A stretch of DNA of 10,048 nucleotides. Origin: JBOGFI01 sp050743365 (GTDB lineage Bacteria > Actinomycetota > Acidimicrobiia > IMCC26256 > JACDBD01). The stretch's first letter is position 1, and each line of letters starts with the position of its first letter. Both the position numbers and the translations under genes were made by a program. Location: assembly GCA_050743365.1 (NCBI GenBank), contig JBOGFI010000190.1, forward strand, positions 1-10,048. Reading direction: 5' to 3'. The notes below the pieces were generated by a model. That model did no database searches, was not told where the DNA came from, and was given only the letters and a program-made list of their open reading frames with translations. Shown in pieces: positions 5,853 through 10,048 of this stretch.

Positions 5853-6242
5853 GTGCAACATCTCGTGGTTGATGGCATGAACGTGATCGGCTCCCGGCCC
5901 GACGGCTGGTGGCGGGACCGCGACGGGGCCGCCCGGCGCCTGCTGGAGCAGCTCCAGCGCCTCGGCGCCGCCACCGGCGAGGAGCTCACGCTCGTGCTCG
6001 ACGGCCGCCCGCTGCCCGACCTGCCCGAAGGGGCGCACGGCGGGGTCGAGGTGCTCTACGCGCGCCGGCCCGGGCGTGACGCAGGCGACGACCGCGTCGT
6101 CGAGGCGGTCGCCGCCGCGCCCGACCCGGGTGCCGTGTGCGTGATCACGTCGGACCGAGCCCTGGCCGGGCGAGCCCGCGCGTTGGGCGCCGACGTGATC
6201 GGCGCGGGGAGCCTGCTCCGACGTCTCGACTCCCCTCGCTGA
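5853..6242 (+). CDS. YacP-like NYN/PIN-fold protein, putative ribonuclease
   Basis: This 129-residue protein fits the short NYN family related to Bacillus YacP/Rae1, which is a PIN-like, metal-dependent RNase fold. The N-terminal LVVDGMNVIGSRP (4-16) provides D7 and N10. Further acidic positions that could form the active site are D50 (LVLDGRP), D79/D80 (RDAGDDRVVEAV) and D101 (VITSDRAL). The last strand-helix, GADVIGAGSLLRRL, completes the fold. In Bacillus, Rae1 cleaves mRNA at the ribosome; that specific role is not shown here. The start is GTG 5853, with GAGG at 5843-5846 overlapping the yqgE stop and a 6-base spacer. The open frame upstream of 5853 overlaps yqgE and is not real. The gene ends 6 bases from the convergent FHA gene. 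Confidence 0.88.
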   Translation: MQHLVVDGMNVIGSRPDGWWRDRDGAARRLLEQLQRLGAATGEELTLVLDGRPLPDLPEGAHGGVEVLYARRPGRDAGDDRVVEAVAAAPDPGAVCVITSDRALAGRARALGADVIGAGSLLRRLDSPR

Positions 6243-6254
6243 CCGAGCTCAGCG
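6237..6254. terminator. Symmetric hairpin joining two convergent stop codons
   Basis: CGCTGA at 6237-6242 pairs with TCAGCG at 6249-6254, with the 6-base loop CCGAGC. The stem contains the TGA stop of the NYN gene on the plus strand and the TGA of the FHA gene on the minus strand. Only 6 bases separate the two genes, so this is the only space for a terminator. No T-run follows on either strand. A bidirectional terminator is plausible but unproven. Confidence 0.4.
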
Positions 6255-7502
6255 CACGTGGTGCGACTCGTACACGAAGGTACGCGGGCCGACCGCGACC
6301 CGCGATCGCGGCGCGAGGGTCACGGACTGCCGGGCGGGGACCTGTGACCAACCCGCTCGCCCCGGTGGAAGCACGAACGTCCCGTTGACCGAGCCCCGGT
6401 CGGTAAGCGCGACGTCCCAACCGACGAGCCGGAGGTCGGCGTGGATCCGCGAGACCGACCGGTCGGGGCTGGCCACCAAGAGCGGCCGGGCCCGCCCGGT
6501 GGCCACCGCGGTGTCGAGCTCCGGCTCCCGTCCGATGACGTAGTCGGCGTCGAGCGTGAATGCGGTGCCGTCGTCGATGATGAGGATCCCCAGCGGGGGA
6601 CGTGGGCCCTTGACCACCGCCGGTGTCCGCTGGCCCATGTCGATCCCGCACACGGCGCAGTAGCGCACATAGGGGTGGTTGAAGTGGTCCCGCACGCAGC
6701 GGACGCCGTCGACGAGCGGGGCCCCGGGCACAGAGTCGGGGGGCGCCTCCTCCACCGACGGGAGGCCGAGCCGGTCGGCGGTGGCGCGGTCGGCAACGGG
6801 CAGCGGGGCGCGACCCTCCGCCTCGCTGACCTCGCCCAGGTGCACGACCTCGAACGCCGCCGGTGGCGGGGGCGGTTCGTCACGACTGACCGGCGGTGGC
6901 ACGGCCACCGCCACCGACACCGCCGACGGCGGCCGGGACGTGCCGCGCACGGCGCCCTGCTCGCGTGTCTCGTCTTCCCCCGCCACCTCCTCGGGCGCTC
7001 CGGCAGGGCCCCAGTCGAGGACGGCGCCGCCGCCGGCGACCACGCCGTCGCGCAGGTCGTCGAGCGGGTGAGGCTCCGGGTCCGAGACGGGCTCGACGCC
7101 GACGGCGAGGGCGCCCGCGCCCCACGGGACGACACGATCGAGCCACGTCGTCGTGTCACGGCCCGACAGGGTGTGCCGACCGTCGCCCTCGAGCCAGGTC
7201 AGCTCCATGCCCGCGGTGAGGAGCACCGCGACGCCTTCGTGTCCGGGCGCCAGGGCCGCGAACGGCGGCACGTCGGCGGCGGCGCGCTCGATGATCGTGC
7301 CGATCAGGCGGCGGGCGAGCACGTCGCCGGGCGCCGGGTCGTCCTCCCCGCACACGGCACGCACCACCGACAGCAGCGCGGCGCCCACCTCGGCCTGCTG
7401 CGGATCGCGGGCGTCGACGACCAGGACCCCGTTGCCGGCCCGCGCGACGCGCGCCGACCCCGCGGTGGCGCTGAGCCGGAAGCGCCGGCCGGGGGTGGTC
7501 AC
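6249..7502 (-). CDS. FHA-domain protein with candidate zinc knuckle
   Basis: The 417-residue cytoplasmic protein ends in a forkhead-associated domain, which binds phosphothreonine peptides: GRE at 324-326, SRIHADL (351-357) and D-R-G-S-V-N-G-T (368-375) supply the conserved phosphopeptide-contact residues. Just before it, C269-x3-H273 and C282-x2-C285 in RCVRDHFNHPYVRYCAVCGIDM (268-289, key residues named) look like a small zinc-binding knuckle. Residues 1-140 form a separate domain whose GVLVVDARD, LLTAGMELTWLEGDG and TTTWLDRVVPWG segments resemble the degenerate PP2C-like or regulatory N-terminal halves seen in other actinobacterial FHA proteins; this is a weak resemblance. The linker at about 140-265 is Pro/Ala-rich. 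The start is GTG 7502; GAGG 11 bases upstream is a poor ribosome binding site. It is last in the minus-strand operon and 13 bases after the small membrane protein. No Ser/Thr kinase gene lies in the window. Confidence 0.9.
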   Translation of the reverse strand: MTTPGRRFRLSATAGSARVARAGNGVLVVDARDPQQAEVGAALLSVVRAVCGEDDPAPGDVLARRLIGTIIERAAADVPPFAALAPGHEGVAVLLTAGMELTWLEGDGRHTLSGRDTTTWLDRVVPWGAGALAVGVEPVSDPEPHPLDDLRDGVVAGGGAVLDWGPAGAPEEVAGEDETREQGAVRGTSRPPSAVSVAVAVPPPVSRDEPPPPPAAFEVVHLGEVSEAEGRAPLPVADRATADRLGLPSVEEAPPDSVPGAPLVDGVRCVRDHFNHPYVRYCAVCGIDMGQRTPAVVKGPRPPLGILIIDDGTAFTLDADYVIGREPELDTAVATGRARPLLVASPDRSVSRIHADLRLVGWDVALTDRGSVNGTFVLPPGRAGWSQVPARQSVTLAPRSRVAVGPRTFVYESHHVR

Positions 7503-7515
7503 GATCGCGGCGGCC

Positions 7516-7938
7516 TCATATCACTCGGCCGCCACGGTACCGCCACCGGATGAAGACCACCCTGATGGGGCCGTTGACGAACAGCCACAGCACGATCCAG
7601 GTGGTCGTGAAATGGACGAGGAAGGCGGTGCCGGGGACGTTGATGCCGAAGGCCACGACGAGCAACCACACGAGGACGCCCTCGTTGATCCCGTTGAGCA
7701 GGCCGAAGAGGGTCGGCCAGTCCTTCTCCCACCGGAACTGCTGGAGACCGTGGTACACGAGCTCCCAGCCGATCCCGGCCACCAACACGATGAGAAGGAT
7801 CCGGAAGGTCATGGCGTAGCCGGTCGAGACCCGGTTCACGCCCGGGAGGAAGGGAGTGACGATCAGCGTCCACAGCGAGCCGACCGTCGCGACGACGAAG
7901 ACCCGGGTCTGGATGCGTCCGATGAGCGTGGGAGTCAA
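7516..7938 (-). CDS. Small multi-pass membrane protein of unknown function
   Basis: This 140-residue protein is probably an integral membrane protein with about four spans: around 14-32 (VVATVGSLWTLIVTPFL), 44-64 (FRILLIVLVAGIGWELVYHG), 78-99 (LFGLLNGINEGVLVWLLVVA) and 107-128 (LVHFTTTWIVLWLFVNG). The N-terminal GRIQTRV (7-13) and C-terminal RWRYRGGR are basic, suggesting that the short tails face the cytoplasm. I do not recognise a named family. The TTG start at 7938 is chosen because AGAGG lies 6 bases upstream, and because the longer in-frame reading upstream only overlaps the oxidoreductase gene. It is 13 bases after that gene's stop and 13 bases before the FHA gene, so co-transcription is likely. 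A partnership with the neighbouring oxidoreductase as a membrane anchor or electron carrier is speculative. Confidence 0.8.
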   Translation of the reverse strand: MTPTLIGRIQTRVFVVATVGSLWTLIVTPFLPGVNRVSTGYAMTFRILLIVLVAGIGWELVYHGLQQFRWEKDWPTLFGLLNGINEGVLVWLLVVAFGINVPGTAFLVHFTTTWIVLWLFVNGPIRVVFIRWRYRGGRVI

Positions 7939-7951
7939 GGGCGACCTCTTC

Positions 7952-9487
7952 TCAGTCGGGCGGGCGGTTGCGCACCCAACGCCACCACTGCGAGACCGAA
8001 CGGCCCAAGCCGATGCGGGGGCAGAAGCGGTGGCGGGCGAGGTCGTCGGCAATCGCCAGGGCGGCGTACTGGAGGCCGAGGAACGAGTCGACCCCGGCGT
8101 AATACCCGCCCAGGGTGATCGACCCCGACGCGTACATCCGGCCCGGGAGGCTCGCCGTTCCCCGGACCTCGAACGTTCGCTCGACATCGAGACGCCCGAG
8201 CGGGTTCTGGCCCGCGCCGCAGTGGTCAAGGAGATCGGCGAGGAGCCGGTGATCGCGCAACGTTCCCTCCAGGCCGGTGGCGTCGACGATGTAGTCGGCC
8301 GGGACCTCCAGCATCGACCCGTCCTTCGCGTGTAAGCGGGTGACGAGCTTCCGGTCGAGCCCGGGCACGACCTCATCGACCTCACCCTGGTACGCGTAGT
8401 ACGAGCCGTTCGCTTGGGCACGTGCCAGCTGCTCCTGCCACAGCTTCCGCTTCGGGGTGTTGGTGCCGCCCATGATCCCGAGGAGGTCCGCTCGGTCCTT
8501 CCCCTCCAGGTTCTCGAGCCGCTCCTTGAGCTGCCCGCCCCACGCGGCCTTGGGCCAGTTGAACCCCTGGTAGGCGAAGCCGTCGCCGCCCTGGCGTCGC
8601 ATGAAGATCGACGGGCCGTGCGGAGCACCGATGTAGGTGCGGAACAGATGGAGGATCGTGGTGCGGGCACCGTTGTGCTCGATGTCCTCGATCAGCCGCT
8701 GAAGGATCCGCGACGACACGATTCCGCCGCCGCGGACGACGACGACGCCGGGTCGCCGGATGAGGTCCTCGTAGACGTGGTCGTGAGGCTCGTAGGCGTT
8801 CACCACTCGGCTGTAGTCGCCGTGCCTCTGCCGGTACTCCTGGAGGTCGGGGAGGAACCGCAGGCCCGGGTAGCCGACGGCGATGTGCACGTAGGACGAG
8901 CGGAACGCCACCCTGCGGGTGGTCGACGAGCCCTCGGGCGGCGTGAGGATCGAGAAGTACCCGCCGCCGTAGCGACGACGCACCATCCGGACCACGCCCT
9001 TCGCCAGCATGCTGTCCCAGGCGATGCGGGGTGACTCTCGCTCCACCGACCGGTACACCTCGCCGGCGCGGGGCGTGTAGAAGTCGGTCAGAACGGGTTC
9101 GGTCCCCACCTGGAACAGCGGCGCCGCGAACTCTCGAGGCCTTTTCGCAGCGAACGCCTCACGTAGCGCGTAGCTCGGCCAGCCCCAGATGTTGTCGAGC
9201 ACTGATGCCGAGTCAGAGCGGAGGCGCTCGTGATCGGGAATCTGCGAGACGCGCGCCAGATAGCTGTACGTCTGGTGGGGATAGTCGATGTCGGTGAGCA
9301 CGCGGATCTGCGCCGTGGATAGGCCGGCGATGCGCAGCGTGTCCACGAGCGTGAACGAGCCCAGCCCGCCGCCGATCGTCACCAGCGGGGTGTCATGGAC
9401 GGGGATCCCCGTGTCCTCCAGCATGGTGTCGGACCAGACGCTGGCGTCCACGAGCTCATCGGTCAGGTCGCCGCGTACGTCGGACAC
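7952..9487 (-). CDS. FAD/NAD(P)-binding oxidoreductase-like protein, unknown substrate
   Basis: The 511-residue soluble protein has features of two-dinucleotide-binding flavoprotein oxidoreductases. TPLVTIGGGLGSFTLVDTL (33-51) gives a GxGxxG-like glycine loop for FAD at G39-G43. VVVRGGGIVSSRILQRL (249-265) is a second glycine-rich turn, possibly for NAD(P)H. YIVDATGLEG (399-408) matches the ATG motif common in these proteins, and RMYASGSITLGG (450-461) occupies the place of the C-terminal FAD-contacting GD motif. No Cys-x-x-Cys redox pair, iron-sulfur ligand set or membrane span is apparent. The closest general class would be a monooxygenase or reductase-like flavoprotein; the substrate is unknown. 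The GTG 9487 start has GAGG 8 bases upstream; a GGGAGG lies directly against it. It is the second gene of the minus-strand block, 48 bases after the membrane gene and 13 bases before the small membrane gene. Confidence 0.85.
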   Translation of the reverse strand: MSDVRGDLTDELVDASVWSDTMLEDTGIPVHDTPLVTIGGGLGSFTLVDTLRIAGLSTAQIRVLTDIDYPHQTYSYLARVSQIPDHERLRSDSASVLDNIWGWPSYALREAFAAKRPREFAAPLFQVGTEPVLTDFYTPRAGEVYRSVERESPRIAWDSMLAKGVVRMVRRRYGGGYFSILTPPEGSSTTRRVAFRSSYVHIAVGYPGLRFLPDLQEYRQRHGDYSRVVNAYEPHDHVYEDLIRRPGVVVVRGGGIVSSRILQRLIEDIEHNGARTTILHLFRTYIGAPHGPSIFMRRQGGDGFAYQGFNWPKAAWGGQLKERLENLEGKDRADLLGIMGGTNTPKRKLWQEQLARAQANGSYYAYQGEVDEVVPGLDRKLVTRLHAKDGSMLEVPADYIVDATGLEGTLRDHRLLADLLDHCGAGQNPLGRLDVERTFEVRGTASLPGRMYASGSITLGGYYAGVDSFLGLQYAALAIADDLARHRFCPRIGLGRSVSQWWRWVRNRPPD

Positions 9488-9535
9488 CCTCCCATCCTCG
9501 CTGTCAGTGGCTCGCCCGGTCCGGCTCGCTCGGGT

Positions 9536-10048
9536 TCACGGGCGCCGTGGCTGGCTGAGCACGAGCACGCCGCCGACGACCGCGGCGGCTCCGCCGAGGA
9601 CGGTGAGCAGGGGCGCGAACCCCATGAAGTCGAAGAGCGCGACATCGAAGTCGCTCGCCAGGCCGTTGACCTGGAACATGAAGAGCAACGCGATCACGAC
9701 CGCGATCCCGCCGCCGACAACGGCCAGCCACGGCACCTGGCGGGCGAGCGCGCCGGCGACCACGAGCGCCGCGCACAGGAGCACCAGGATGCCGGTGTTC
9801 AAGCCCGCGTCGTCGGTGATCTGGTTGTCGATCAGGAGCTTGGCCGGCACCAGGTACGCGCTCCCGCTGTCGCCGCCCTCGACCTCGAACCAGTTGAGCC
9901 AGCCCGAGAGCAAGACGAGTCCCGCCCCCACCAGCGCGACGATCTGACCGTGCCCCAGTGCCAGACCGGACCTTTGGGCGCGCGCGGCCGGCGGCACCCA
10001 GCCGGTAGGCGGGGCACCCGGCGGCGGCGTGGGCGCACCGGGCGGCGG
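9536..10048 (-). CDS. Membrane protein with proline-rich N-terminus (5' end beyond window)
   Basis: The reading frame is open to the right window edge, so the N-terminus is missing and the true start is unknown. A possible start is GTG 9997, but upstream codons continue in frame as a Pro-rich run (PPPGAPTPPPGAPPTGW), a common cytoplasmic N-terminal tail in actinobacterial membrane proteins. Four transmembrane spans are apparent, counted from the 9997 start: about 18-36 (QIVALVGAGLVLLSGWLNW), 68-85 (TGILVLLCAALVVAGAL), 89-108 (WLAVVGGGIAVVIALLFMF) and 124-147 (MGFAPLLTVLGGAAAVVGGVL). The two extracellular or loop segments carry acidic residues. No enzymatic motif is visible. It lies upstream of the oxidoreductase by 48 bases on the same strand and is probably the first visible gene of that operon. 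Confidence 0.78.
   Translation of the reverse strand, partial: PPPGAPTPPPGAPPTGWVPPAARAQRSGLALGHGQIVALVGAGLVLLSGWLNWFEVEGGDSGSAYLVPAKLLIDNQITDDAGLNTGILVLLCAALVVAGALARQVPWLAVVGGGIAVVIALLFMFQVNGLASDFDVALFDFMGFAPLLTVLGGAAAVVGGVLVLSQPRRP
10009..10048 (-). repeat. Pro/Ala/Gly-coding tandem repeat at window edge
   Basis: On the minus strand this segment encodes two copies of PPPGAP, separated by T and followed by PT. At DNA level it is a CCG/GCC-rich low-complexity repeat. Similar proline-rich tails are common in actinobacterial membrane proteins and are usually flexible. The repeat may extend beyond the window. Confidence 0.5.

Noticed and set aside
6441..7553. 370-residue plus-strand open frame opposite the FHA gene
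   Set aside because: The FHA gene on the other strand has clear domain motifs; this frame is low-complexity and Arg/Gly-rich.

Overview
This looks like an ordinary chromosomal stretch from a high-GC Gram-positive (Actinomycetota). The evidence is strong G/C bias at third codon positions, frequent GTG and TTG starts, a tmRNA whose CCA end is not encoded, and typical actinobacterial families (a DinB/DUF664-like protein, an FHA protein with a degenerate N-terminal domain, a lipoprotein with a classical lipobox). An Acidimicrobiia-like origin is possible, but the window does not prove it. I see no insertion sequence, prophage, CRISPR array or recognisable defence locus.

Layout. Positions 1-78 hold a strong hairpin, probably the terminator of an upstream gene outside the window, and a short GC-rich hairpin. 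The tmRNA gene ssrA fills 79-433. Its tRNA-like acceptor and T arms, pseudoknot PK1, tag reading frame (ADDNVALAA) and stop-codon helix can all be traced by base pairing. A terminator-like hairpin follows. Then come, on the plus strand, a DinB-superfamily protein (494-976) and a secreted lipoprotein of unknown function (1077-1931).

A minus-strand block runs from 5221 to 1952: a DUF2461/TIGR02453 protein, an amidohydrolase-2 (ACMSD-like) enzyme, and a 423-residue protein I cannot place. The last two overlap by 4 bases (TTGA), so they are probably translationally coupled and may work together. Divergent from this block, a YqgE/AlgH protein (5284-5844) is followed after 8 bases by a YacP-like NYN/PIN-fold putative ribonuclease (5853-6242).

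A second minus-strand block runs from the right edge to 6249. It encodes a membrane protein with a proline-rich N-terminus (cut by the window edge), a 511-residue two-Rossmann FAD/NAD(P)-type protein, a small multi-pass membrane protein, and an FHA-domain protein with a candidate zinc knuckle. Gaps of 48, 13 and 13 bases suggest one transcript. This combination of redox-type, membrane and phosphothreonine-reading parts is the most interesting candidate for an undescribed system here, but its function is not evident from sequence.

At three gene ends (DinB, the 1931/1952 convergence and the 6242/6249 convergence) the stop codon lies inside an inverted repeat.
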